Source of the DNA: Candidatus Pseudoscillospira faecavium
GTDB lineage: Bacteria; Bacillota; Clostridia; Oscillospirales; Oscillospiraceae
Assembly (NCBI GenBank): GCA_904420565.1
Contig: CAJFVV010000035.1
Coordinates: forward strand, 1-62,406
Length of the DNA stretch: 62,406 nt
Reading direction: 5' to 3'
A program made the position numbers and the translations under genes. Shown here one piece after another: positions 8,055-15,721 of the stretch; position 1 is the first letter of the stretch, and the number at the start of each line of letters is the position of its first letter. A model generated the notes under the pieces. It was not told where the DNA came from, did no database searches, and saw only the letters and a program-made list of their open reading frames with translations.

Positions 8055-9899
8055 ATGGATAAAAACACCATTCTCAAGCAATATTTCGGGCACGATACCT
8101 TTCGCCCCGGCCAGGAATCCATCATTGACGCCATACTCAGCGGTCGGGATGCATTGGCAGTGATGCCGACAGGCGGCGGAAAATCCCTGTGTTATCAAAC
8201 CCCGGCACTGCTGCTGCCGGGCGTCACGCTGGTTGTCTCCCCATTGATTTCCCTGATGAAGGATCAGGTGACCGCTTTGGCGGAAGCAGGCGTCCCCGCC
8301 GCTTATATCAACAGTTCTCTGTCCCCGGAGCAGCTGCACACAGTATACCGCAATCTGCGCCGCGGCGATTACAAACTTGTTTATGTGGCGCCGGAACGGC
8401 TGACCGGCGAAGGGTTTTCCGCTCTGTTTCAATCGCTGAACCTGGCACTGCTGGCGGTGGATGAAGCCCACTGCATTTCTCAATGGGGGCAGGATTTTCG
8501 GCCCAGTTACCTGAAAATTGCACAGTTTCTGTCCCAGCTTCCCCGCAGGCCCATTTTGGCAGCGTTCACCGCCACGGCTACAGACGCTGTGCGGCAGGAC
8601 ATTCTCAAAGCCCTTTCCCTGCAAAATCCCTTTCTGTTAACCACGGGCTTTGACCGGCCAAACCTGTATTTTGATGTGCAGCAGCCTTCCAACCGTCTTG
8701 CAGCGCTGCGGCGCATCCTGGCGCAGCGCCGCGGGAAAAGCGGCATTGTATACTGCGCCACCCGCACGGCGGTGGACCGGGTGTGCGCCGACCTGAATGC
8801 CCACGGGTTTTCCGCCACCCGCTACCACGCCGGGCTGACGGACAGCGAGCGCCGGCAGAATCAGGAAGATTTCCAATATGACCGCAAAACGGTCATGGTG
8901 GCCACAAACGCTTTCGGCATGGGGATTGACAAATCCAACGTCTCGTTTGTCATTCACTATAACATGCCAAAAAGCATGGAGGCCTACTATCAGGAGGCCG
9001 GACGGGCCGGGCGCGACGGAGAAGCCGCCGACTGTATCCTGCTTTACGGGCCGTCGGACATTGTTACGGCCAAGGCACTGATTGAGCACAGCAGCGAAAA
9101 CGACGCACTGGACAGCCAAACGCTGGAACAGGTCCGCCGTCAGGATTTGCTGCGCTTAAATGCCATGGTGGATTACTGCAAAAGCCGCCGGTGCTTTCGC
9201 GGTGTGATTCTCGATTATTTCGGTCAGGCTCACGGGGAAACCTGCGGCAACTGCGGCAACTGCAACAGCACCTTTGCCACCCGGGACATCACCACACAGG
9301 CGCAGATGATTTTGTCCTGCGTCAAACGGGTACGGGATCACCTGGGTTATTCTGTCGGCGTCACTCTGATTGTTCAGGTGCTGCACGGCAGCCTGGAGCA
9401 GCGTCTTTTATCCCTTGGGCTGGACCGTCTCTCCACCTATGGACTGATGCGGGAGCACACCAGTGCCCAGATCCGCACCTGCATCGAGGAACTGATTGCC
9501 CAGGGATATCTGCACATCCGACCGGAGCATCAGACACTGGAACCTACCCCCCGTGCCGCCGCAGTGCTTTTTCACGGGGAACAGGTATCCCTTTCCCAGC
9601 GCTATCAGATTGCACCGCAGGAAACAAAACAGCGCCCCAAAAGCACCGCGCCCGACCAGGTAGACGCCGCTCTTCTGAACGCCCTGAAAGCGCTGCGTTC
9701 CCGGCTGGCTCAAGAGGCACATATCCCGGCTTACCTTGTTTTTTCCAATGCGGCGCTTTCGGATATGGCGGCAAGGCACCCCCACACCATCGAAGAATTC
9801 TTGGAAGTCAGCGGCGTGGGCGAGAAAAAAGCCGCACAGTACGGCACGGCATTTCTCGCCGCCATCCAAGCCTACGAAAAAGGAGACGATGCTTTATGA
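8055..9899 (+). CDS. recQ: ATP-dependent DNA helicase RecQ
   Basis: A 614-residue 3'-5' DNA helicase used in recombination and fork repair. Motif 0 is FRPGQESII, Walker A MPTGGGKSLCYQ (residues 37-48), motif II VDEAHCISQWG, and motif VI QEAGRAGRDG. A RecQ zinc-binding region follows, with a Cys in SRRCFR and HGETCGNCGNC, then a winged helix and a C-terminal HRDC domain ending in EVSGVGEKKAAQYG. The start MDKNTILKQYFG at 8055 gives the usual N-terminus although its ribosome site is only GGCGGGGG. The stop overlaps the next ATG (ATGA), so the exonuclease downstream is coupled to it. Confidence 0.95.
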   Translation: MDKNTILKQYFGHDTFRPGQESIIDAILSGRDALAVMPTGGGKSLCYQTPALLLPGVTLVVSPLISLMKDQVTALAEAGVPAAYINSSLSPEQLHTVYRNLRRGDYKLVYVAPERLTGEGFSALFQSLNLALLAVDEAHCISQWGQDFRPSYLKIAQFLSQLPRRPILAAFTATATDAVRQDILKALSLQNPFLLTTGFDRPNLYFDVQQPSNRLAALRRILAQRRGKSGIVYCATRTAVDRVCADLNAHGFSATRYHAGLTDSERRQNQEDFQYDRKTVMVATNAFGMGIDKSNVSFVIHYNMPKSMEAYYQEAGRAGRDGEAADCILLYGPSDIVTAKALIEHSSENDALDSQTLEQVRRQDLLRLNAMVDYCKSRRCFRGVILDYFGQAHGETCGNCGNCNSTFATRDITTQAQMILSCVKRVRDHLGYSVGVTLIVQVLHGSLEQRLLSLGLDRLSTYGLMREHTSAQIRTCIEELIAQGYLHIRPEHQTLEPTPRAAAVLFHGEQVSLSQRYQIAPQETKQRPKSTAPDQVDAALLNALKALRSRLAQEAHIPAYLVFSNAALSDMAARHPHTIEEFLEVSGVGEKKAAQYGTAFLAAIQAYEKGDDAL

Positions 9900-10579
9900 G
9901 CAGCACGCTTTACCAATCCTTTGAGCATATCGTTGTTCTGGACACGGAAACCACCGGCATTCACCACAAAACAGATGAGATTATCGAGCTCGCTGCACTG
10001 CACACCGCATCCCCGGCACAGCCATCCTCGTCTGCACAGGAGCTGGATTTGCTGATCCGCCTTTCCAAAGACCGGACACTGCCGCCGTTTATCACTCAGC
10101 TGACCGGTATCAGCGATGCACAGCTGCAGGCCGAAGGTGTTTCCAAAGAAGAAGCCTGCAGCCGTTTCACCGCATTGCTATCCCATCCAAATACACTTCT
10201 GGTGGCATACAACGCGCAGTTTGACCTGTGTTTTTTATATTATTTTCTGGCCCGCTGCGGCCATGCTGATTGTTTAAAGGGTGTGAAAATGCTGGATGCC
10301 ATGACAATCTATAAAGATCGGCGCCCCTATCCCCACAAGCTGGAAAATGCCATTCAGGCCTATGCGCTGCACGGCCAAAACACCCACCGCGCCATCGACG
10401 ATGCAAAAGCCACCCTGGAGCTGCTTGATGCCATGGCCGCAGAAGAAGACGATTTGGAGCGCTACATCAATTTATTCGGTTATCACCCCAAATACGGTGT
10501 TTCCGGGCCGCGCATCTCCTCAATCACCTACCGGCCGCAGGGCTATGAACCCACAGGAAAGCTATACGATGCGCAATAA
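9896..10579 (+). CDS. DEDDh 3'-5' exonuclease (DnaQ-like)
   Basis: A 227-residue exonuclease of the DnaQ superfamily. Exo I is VLDTETTGI (Asp and Glu ligands), Exo II is NAQFDLCFLYYFLAR, and Exo III is HRAIDDAKATLELLD with the catalytic His and Asp. These four acidic residues plus His define the DEDDh subclass that removes nucleotides from DNA or RNA 3' ends. The AAGGAG site is inside the end of recQ and the genes overlap by 4 bases, so the helicase and nuclease are probably made together. It is smaller than PolC and lacks polymerase domains. It may be a repair nuclease rather than the replicative proofreader. Confidence 0.88.
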   Translation: MSSTLYQSFEHIVVLDTETTGIHHKTDEIIELAALHTASPAQPSSSAQELDLLIRLSKDRTLPPFITQLTGISDAQLQAEGVSKEEACSRFTALLSHPNTLLVAYNAQFDLCFLYYFLARCGHADCLKGVKMLDAMTIYKDRRPYPHKLENAIQAYALHGQNTHRAIDDAKATLELLDAMAAEEDDLERYINLFGYHPKYGVSGPRISSITYRPQGYEPTGKLYDAQ

Positions 10580-10724
10580 CACCCCAGTTCTGCCGTTTTT
10601 TCAAAAAATTTTAACCGTTATGTGACCGATTGCGCCGCTTGTGCGTATTTTATATGGACGGATGCAAAGCATCCTTTTGCATTCACGCAATCAGCAATGA
10701 AAATGATCGGAGGATAAAGAGATT

Positions 10725-11561
10725 ATGAAAAAATTACTCGCCGTATCCCTGGCTCTGTCTATGATGTTTTTGATGACCGCCTGCGGCAACAACCCGTCCG
10801 GATCCCCCTCCTCTTCCGGGGAGGGAAGCAGCTATGAAGACGTGCTGCAGCCCACCGACGGTTTGGAGGACAATACGGATACACCGGAAAATACAGACAC
10901 ACCGGCTGAAAATGAAGAAACCGACAGCAATACCGACAGCAGCGCAACTACACAAAACAATTCCAATTCCAGCAAGCCTTCCCAGGGCGGCAGCACCAAC
11001 ACCAGCCGCCCCGGAAACAGCGGCGGCAATTCAAGCAGCAGCAATAATAATAACAACAGCAGCAACAGCGGCAATAACAGCAGCACCTCCACAGACAAAC
11101 CCGCAGAGAATAAGAATTATGCCGGCACCTTGCCTGAGCTGATCTCAGCTATCTACGCAAAGCAGCCTGTAGATCTGATGCTGAGCGAACCCACCGCTGT
11201 AGATTTAAGCGATGCAGACGCAGTAACCTATTATCTTGGTCTGAGCGACGCATCCAAAGTGAAGGAAGCCTATTTTTCTGAAACAATGATCGGCTCCCAG
11301 GCATATTCCCTGGTGGTTGTGCGCACTAACAGCGCCGCAGACGCCCCCGCCGTCGCTCAGAGTATGTTTGATGGCATCAACCAGTCAAAATGGATTTGCG
11401 TCACTGCTGATTGCCTGGCCGTGGGTGCTTACGGCGATACTGTGATGCTGGCCATGGCAGACAGCAGTCTGAGCACCACGCTGCACACTGATCTGCGCGC
11501 TGCTTATGCTTCCGCTGTCGGCGGAACGCTGGACGTTTCTCTGGAACGCACCGGCACCTGA
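10725..11561 (+). CDS. DUF4358-type lipoprotein with Ser/Asn-rich linker
   Basis: A 278-residue lipoprotein: signal MKKLLAVSLALSMMFLMTAC ending in the lipobox Cys, then about 100 residues very rich in Ser, Asn, Thr and acidic residues (a disordered tether), then a compact domain from about residue 130. That domain contains YLGLSDASKVKEAYFSETM, YSLVVVRTNSAADAPAVAQS and KWICVTADCLAV, which resemble the DUF4358 family of clostridial surface proteins. Function is unknown. GGAGG lies 9 bases before the ATG. The low-complexity linker is drawn from many AAC/AGC codons and could be a recombination hot spot. Confidence 0.75.
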   Translation: MKKLLAVSLALSMMFLMTACGNNPSGSPSSSGEGSSYEDVLQPTDGLEDNTDTPENTDTPAENEETDSNTDSSATTQNNSNSSKPSQGGSTNTSRPGNSGGNSSSSNNNNNSSNSGNNSSTSTDKPAENKNYAGTLPELISAIYAKQPVDLMLSEPTAVDLSDADAVTYYLGLSDASKVKEAYFSETMIGSQAYSLVVVRTNSAADAPAVAQSMFDGINQSKWICVTADCLAVGAYGDTVMLAMADSSLSTTLHTDLRAAYASAVGGTLDVSLERTGT

Positions 11562-11580
11562 ACCGTTCCACAAAATGGAC

Positions 11581-11609
11581 TTGCAGACACATTGTAAATC
11601 TGTTATAAT
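11581..11609 (+). promoter_or_regulatory. Promoter of candidate small RNA 1
   Basis: TTGCAG (11581-11586) and a perfect TATAAT (11604-11609) with a 17-bp spacer, but no coding frame starts downstream. Confidence 0.75.
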
Positions 11610-11615
11610 GCGTTC

Positions 11616-11683
11616 TGTCAAATAGATGATCCCCTGAGACACCGCTGCTAGCCGGGCGGTACATGCTCAGGGGATCGTTTTTT
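11616..11683 (+). ncRNA. Candidate small RNA 1 (about 65 nt)
   Basis: From the predicted start near 11616 the transcript folds into a closing stem GATCCCCTGAG / CTCAGGGGATC (11628-11638 with 11666-11676, 11 perfect pairs) enclosing a second hairpin ACCGC / GCGGT (11641-11645 with 11656-11660). Six T residues follow (11678-11683), so the closing stem doubles as terminator. No start codon with a ribosome site is present. It sits alone between two transcription units. The family is not recognised. Confidence 0.65.
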
Positions 11684-11688
11684 CACAC

Positions 11689-11717
11689 TTGACGCAATGC
11701 CAAAAATCTGTTATATT
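11689..11717 (+). promoter_or_regulatory. Promoter of candidate small RNA 2
   Basis: TTGACG (11689-11694) and TATATT (11712-11717) with a 17-bp spacer, starting 6 bases after the T-run of small RNA 1. Confidence 0.7.
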
Positions 11718-11723
11718 GTCAAA

Positions 11724-11790
11724 AAAACTACAAGTGGCTTGTATGCTTCGCTGTGCGGAGCGCTTTTTTCGTCCTTGTAGTTAGTTTTTT
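11724..11790 (+). ncRNA. Candidate small RNA 2 (about 65 nt)
   Basis: The predicted transcript has the same plan as its neighbour. A closing stem ACTACAAG / CTTGTAGT (11727-11734 with 11774-11781) surrounds an inner hairpin GCTTCGC-tgt-GCGGAGC, and a T-run (11785-11790) follows. There is no coding frame. The sequence is unlike small RNA 1, but size, promoter geometry and two-stem architecture match. An alternative is that it forms a leader for the AraC gene, read-through permitting. Confidence 0.6.
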
Positions 11791-11863
11791 CTAACCAAGT
11801 TTGCATACACAAACCGTTTTGCAATCGGCGCAGCTGCCGCATTGCAGTGAAAGGAGCGCAGCT

Positions 11864-12781
11864 ATGTTTACACAGTGGCTGAAGCACCCCGCCCATACCG
11901 ACATGCTGTCTGGTCAGCCGCAGTGGTCTGCACCCGTGCCTGGGATTCAGGTGTGTGCTTTTCGCTGCCGGGCCACATGTCCCCTTTCTTTCCCGGCGCA
12001 CACGGGACAACCATTGGAACTGCTTTTCTGCACAGCAGGCGGTTTGAATTTGGATTGGTCCCCGGGCCGCAGAATCTCCCTGCGTCCCCAGCAAGTACTG
12101 CTTTTGACAGATGTATCTTTCCCCTGCACTCTTCAATGGCTTTTTCCCCCGTTCCAGGGAATTCTGGTCACAGCTGCCGGGGATGGCATCCAGGAACGGC
12201 TGTCCAGATTTTACACCCTGCTCGGCACCCCGCAGCCATCGCCGCATCAGCTGCAAACACTGATACAGCATTGCTGCGGCTGTGCTGTGGTCCGGGAAAC
12301 TCCCTGGGTCACCGCAGCTTTCTCCGGCATGGCCCAAGTGCCGCCCCAGGAGCTGAGCCGTTATTGTGTCCTTAAAGCCGCAGAACTCTTATATCTGCTC
12401 TGCTGCGGCAGTCCGCTGCTCCCGGCGCAGGCATCAAGCCGTTATTACGATCATCACCAGACGGAGACCGTGCGCCAGGTGCACGACTACATGCTCTCTC
12501 ATTTGAATGAAAATCTGACCATTGCCTATTTATCCCAAAAATTCCATATCTCTTCGACAATGCTGAAAAGCTGCTTTCGCAGTCAATATGGGAAACCCAT
12601 CCATGCTTATCTGCTTCAGGCACGGATGCTCCGGGCCGCAAAGCTGCTTGCCTCCAGCACGCTGTCCGTCTCCCAAATTGCAGCAGCAGTGGGATATGAC
12701 AGTGCCAGCCAGTTCAGCGCCAGCTTTCGCAGGGTTTACCAGTGCTCCCCTTCTCAATACCGGAAAGCCGCGGCACAATAG
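11864..12781 (+). CDS. AraC-family transcriptional regulator
   Basis: A 305-residue regulator. The N-terminal 200 residues form a Cys-rich sensing domain with PGIQVCAFRCRATC that is not recognisable as a known ligand domain. The C-terminal 100 residues are the AraC double helix-turn-helix: VRQVHDYMLSHLNENLTIA, LSQKFHISSTMLKSCFR, then MLRAAKLLASSTLSVSQIA and YDSASQFSASFRRVY. AAGGAG precedes the ATG by 7 bases. The next operon (peptide, DUF6110, P-type ATPase) carries tandem direct repeats of the AraC-operator type just 14 bases downstream of this gene, so it is the likely target. The cysteines suggest metal or redox sensing, which is inference. Confidence 0.88.
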   Translation: MFTQWLKHPAHTDMLSGQPQWSAPVPGIQVCAFRCRATCPLSFPAHTGQPLELLFCTAGGLNLDWSPGRRISLRPQQVLLLTDVSFPCTLQWLFPPFQGILVTAAGDGIQERLSRFYTLLGTPQPSPHQLQTLIQHCCGCAVVRETPWVTAAFSGMAQVPPQELSRYCVLKAAELLYLLCCGSPLLPAQASSRYYDHHQTETVRQVHDYMLSHLNENLTIAYLSQKFHISSTMLKSCFRSQYGKPIHAYLLQARMLRAAKLLASSTLSVSQIAAAVGYDSASQFSASFRRVYQCSPSQYRKAAAQ

Positions 12782-12794
12782 CAATACAATAAAT

Positions 12795-12860
12795 GTCTGA
12801 TTTCAACAGTTTCCGTCCGATTCAAACAGTTTCTTTCCCGGAAATATGCTATGGTATACT
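12795..12860 (+). promoter_or_regulatory. Tandem AraC-type operator and promoter of the metal ATPase operon
   Basis: Two 19-bp direct repeats, GTCTGATTTCAACAGTTTC (12795-12813) and GTCCGATTCAAACAGTTTC (12815-12833), match at 16 of 19 positions with a 20-bp period, so both lie on the same DNA face. They run up to the -35 position of a promoter with a good -10 (TATACT, 12855-12860) but no good -35. This is the usual layout for activation by an AraC-family dimer, and an AraC gene lies just upstream. Confidence 0.75.
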
Positions 12861-12884
12861 TACACAAAAAGGAGGTGCGGTTTT

Positions 12885-12965
12885 ATGAAACAGCATCGTT
12901 TTTGGGCCTGGTGCGCAGTGATATGCATGATTATGGCACTGATCAGCGGATACCGGCATAAATAA
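12885..12965 (+). CDS. 26-residue membrane peptide
   Basis: A 26-codon gene with an excellent AGGAGGT ribosome site 8 bases upstream. The peptide has Lys/His/Arg at both ends and one hydrophobic segment containing WAWCAVICMIMALISG, ending GYRHK, so it should be a single-span membrane peptide. From memory it resembles small clostridial proteins with a W-x-x-x-M-x-M-x-TGY pattern (DUF6219-like), which was not verified. It is the first gene after the AraC-type operator and lies 16 bases before the DUF6110 gene, so it belongs to the metal ATPase operon. Confidence 0.7.
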   Translation: MKQHRFWAWCAVICMIMALISGYRHK

Positions 12966-12981
12966 AGAGGAGGCATCATCC

Positions 12982-13254
12982 ATGAATTGCTACAAAAATC
13001 TGGCTTTGTTTGCCGGCGGTGTTTTGTTCGGTTCCGCCGGCATCAAACTGCTGTCCAGCAAGGACGCAAAAAAGGTTTATTCCCATACCACCGCTGCTGT
13101 GCTGCGGATGAAGGAATCCGTGATGGACACGGTAACCACAGTGCAGGAAAACGCCGGTGATATTCTGGCTGAAGCAAAAGACATCAACGAAAAGCGCTCC
13201 GCACAGGCAGAGGAAACTGTGGAGGATACATCTGCAGCAGCCTCCGAAACTTAA
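12982..13254 (+). CDS. DUF6110 family protein
   Basis: A 90-residue protein beginning with a hydrophobic Gly-rich helix (ALFAGGVLFGSAGIKLL) followed by SSKDAKKVYSH and a long amphipathic helical region rich in Glu, Lys and Ala. It matches what I remember of DUF6110, which is regularly encoded next to heavy-metal P-type ATPases in Clostridia. Function is unknown; an accessory subunit or membrane tether for the pump is plausible. AGAGGAGG precedes the ATG. It sits between the 26-residue peptide and the ATPase. Confidence 0.75.
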   Translation: MNCYKNLALFAGGVLFGSAGIKLLSSKDAKKVYSHTTAAVLRMKESVMDTVTTVQENAGDILAEAKDINEKRSAQAEETVEDTSAAASET

Positions 13255-13336
13255 AGGATCGTCGGCCGCACAACAATATTGCATCCTATAAAGGGGGTCG
13301 CCGCTGCGGCTCTCTTTTCCTGTATGGAGGAATTGT

Positions 13337-15457
13337 ATGAAATATCAGATTCTGCATGAAAGCAGCAGCCGTATCCGTGTTCGGCTCTGTCAGCCGCGCA
13401 TGACGCTGGAACAGGCAGATTTGCTGGAAGCCTGGCTGCAAACCGTGACAGGTGTACAGCAGGCCGCCGTTCATGAGCGCACCTGCTGCGCCGTTATTTT
13501 TTATGAGGGCAGCCGCACCGCTCTGCTGCAGCGCCTGAGCAGCTTTACATACACCGCCGGCGAAGTGCAGGCCCTTGCCCCTGTTCACAGCAGCCGTGCC
13601 CTGAACCGCACCTACCAGGAAAAACTGGTCAGCCTGGTCTGCTTTAAGATCATACGCACCTTATTTTTCCCTGCGCCGCTGCGCATCCTGTGGACCGTCA
13701 AAACAGCCGCTCCCTATGTGCTGCGGGCCCTGCGCTGCCTGCTCCGCGGCCAATTCCACATTGAATTGCTCGACGGCCTGTCCATTGCCATTTCCCTGCT
13801 GCGCGCCGACTTTTCCACAGCGGATTCTGTTATGTTTCTGCTGCGCCTGGGCGAGTTGCTGGAAGAATGGACCCACAAAAAATCGGTGGACGACCTGGCC
13901 CGCTGCATGTCGCTGAATATCGACCAGGTCTGGCTGAAAACTGAACAGGGTGAAGTGCTCACACCGCTTTCCCAAATCAGCGCCGGCGACCGCATTTGCG
14001 TGCGTATGGGCGGCCTGATCCCTCTGGACGGCACCATCGAAACGGGCGAGGTCATGGTCAACCAGGCTTCTCTGACCGGCGAATCCATCCCGGTACCAAA
14101 GCGGCCCGGCGCCTCTGTCTATGCCGGAACTGTGATGGAAGAAGGCGAATGCGTCATCCGCGTCACCCGGCAATCCGGCAGCAGCCGCTACGACCATATC
14201 GTGACGATGATCGAACAATCCGAGCGGCTCAAATCCGCCGCGGAAAACAAAGCGGCCAGCCTTGCGGACAAACTGGTCCCCTATACCCTGCTGGGCAGTC
14301 TGCTGGTATATCTGCTGACGCGCAGCGCCGACCGGGCGCTGTCCGTACTGATGGTGGACTTCTCCTGCGCGCTGAAGCTCTCCATGCCCCTGGCCGTGTT
14401 GTCCGCCATGCGGCAAGTCAGCCGCTGTCACGTGACGGTCAAGGGCGGCAAATATCTGGAAGCGGTTGCCAAAGCGGACACCATCGTCTTTGACAAAACC
14501 GGCACATTGACTTATGCCAGCCCTGTAGTCGTTGAGGTGATCCCCTTCGGCGGCCGGGACGAAGCAGAAATGCTGCGCCTGGCCGCCTGCCTGGAAGAAC
14601 ATTTCCCCCACTCTATGGCCAATGCCGTGGTGCAGGCCGCCCGGGACCGCGGCCTTGCCCATGAGGAAATGCATTCTCAGGTAGAATATCTGGTTGCCCA
14701 CGGCATCGCCAGCACTGTGCATGGCGAAAAAGTGATTATCGGCAGCGCCCATTTCGTATTTGAAGACGAGGGCTGCACCATTCCGCCGGAAAACCGCGCG
14801 ACCTTTGATGCGCTGAGTCCGCAATACAGCCATCTGTATCTGGCCATCGGCGGCGTACTGGCCGCGGTTATCTGCATCGCTGACCCTCTGCGCAAAGAGG
14901 CAAAAGCTGTGGTGATCGCCCTGCGCAGCCTTGGGGTGAAAAAACTCGTTATGCTCACAGGGGACAGCGAGCGCACCGCTGCCGCTATCGCCGCACAGGT
15001 GGGTGTGGATGAATACCGCTCCGAAGTGCTGCCCGAGGACAAGGCCCGCTATGTGGAAGGCGAGCGCACCGCCGGGCATACAGTGATCATGCTGGGCGAC
15101 GGCATCAACGACTCCCCCGCCCTTTCCGCAGCAGATGCAGGCATCGCCATCAGCGACGGGGCTGCCATTGCCTGCGAAATTGCAGACATTACCATCGCGG
15201 CCCGCAGCCTTTTCGAACTGGTGCACCTGCGCGCCATCGCCTGCGCCCTCATGGCGCGGATTGACGCCAATTACCGCTTTGTCATCGCATTCAATGGGGC
15301 GCTGATCGCGCTGGGCTCCGCCGGGATATTGCCGCCGGCCACCTCTGCCCTGCTGCACAACCTGTCTACCCTGGGCGTCAGCCTGCACAGCATGACAGAT
15401 CTGCCGGAACCATCCAAGCCGGCGCCGCTGGATAAAGGTGGGCAGGAACACCTATAA
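13337..15457 (+). CDS. P1B-type metal-translocating ATPase with a non-CPC membrane motif
   Basis: A 706-residue P-type ATPase. The N-terminal 75 residues fold like a heavy-metal-associated domain (SSSRIRVRLCQPRMT) but lack the CxxC metal site. TGES in the actuator domain, DKTGTLT with the phosphorylated Asp, TGDSERTAAAIA and MLGDGINDSPAL are all intact. The HP motif reads EEHFPHSMANAVV. The membrane helix 6 motif reads MVDFSCALKLSMPLAV, so the usual CPC/SPC proline motif is replaced by SCA. It is probably an exporter of a transition metal, but the ion cannot be assigned. TGGAGG precedes the ATG. Confidence 0.88.
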   Translation: MKYQILHESSSRIRVRLCQPRMTLEQADLLEAWLQTVTGVQQAAVHERTCCAVIFYEGSRTALLQRLSSFTYTAGEVQALAPVHSSRALNRTYQEKLVSLVCFKIIRTLFFPAPLRILWTVKTAAPYVLRALRCLLRGQFHIELLDGLSIAISLLRADFSTADSVMFLLRLGELLEEWTHKKSVDDLARCMSLNIDQVWLKTEQGEVLTPLSQISAGDRICVRMGGLIPLDGTIETGEVMVNQASLTGESIPVPKRPGASVYAGTVMEEGECVIRVTRQSGSSRYDHIVTMIEQSERLKSAAENKAASLADKLVPYTLLGSLLVYLLTRSADRALSVLMVDFSCALKLSMPLAVLSAMRQVSRCHVTVKGGKYLEAVAKADTIVFDKTGTLTYASPVVVEVIPFGGRDEAEMLRLAACLEEHFPHSMANAVVQAARDRGLAHEEMHSQVEYLVAHGIASTVHGEKVIIGSAHFVFEDEGCTIPPENRATFDALSPQYSHLYLAIGGVLAAVICIADPLRKEAKAVVIALRSLGVKKLVMLTGDSERTAAAIAAQVGVDEYRSEVLPEDKARYVEGERTAGHTVIMLGDGINDSPALSAADAGIAISDGAAIACEIADITIAARSLFELVHLRAIACALMARIDANYRFVIAFNGALIALGSAGILPPATSALLHNLSTLGVSLHSMTDLPEPSKPAPLDKGGQEHL

Positions 15458-15503
15458 TTTCCGGGATACCGTGCAGCTTTTCTCCCTTTTCCGGTTCACT
15501 CTG

Positions 15504-15538
15504 AAAGCGGGGCGGCTCAAAAGCCGCCCCGCTTTTTT
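15504..15538. terminator. Terminator after the ATPase operon
   Basis: Stem AAAGCGGGGCGGCT / AGCCGCCCCGCTTT with a 4-nt loop and a following T-run. Confidence 0.9.
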
Positions 15539-15625
15539 GCTGCAGAACAGCCCCATCGCAAAGAGAACCGCATATGCACGCTTTTTCATACCTTTTGCGC
15601 ATACTTTTCAATTGAAAACAGGTAT

Positions 15626-15654
15626 TTGCCAAGGTCTGCGCAGACCGGTATAAT
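15626..15654 (+). promoter_or_regulatory. Sigma-A promoter of the alcohol dehydrogenase gene
   Basis: TTGCCA (15626-15631), 17-bp spacer, TATAAT (15649-15654). Confidence 0.75.
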
Positions 15655-15721
15655 AAAGAACAAATATCGCATTCTATCCGGCGCGCCGCGCTTGATAGAA
15701 CGACAAAGGAGGACGCCTACC

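Noticed and set aside
13661..15451. A 596-codon minus-strand frame opposite the P-type ATPase
   Set aside because: Shadow of a GC-rich gene; all P-type motifs are on the plus strand.
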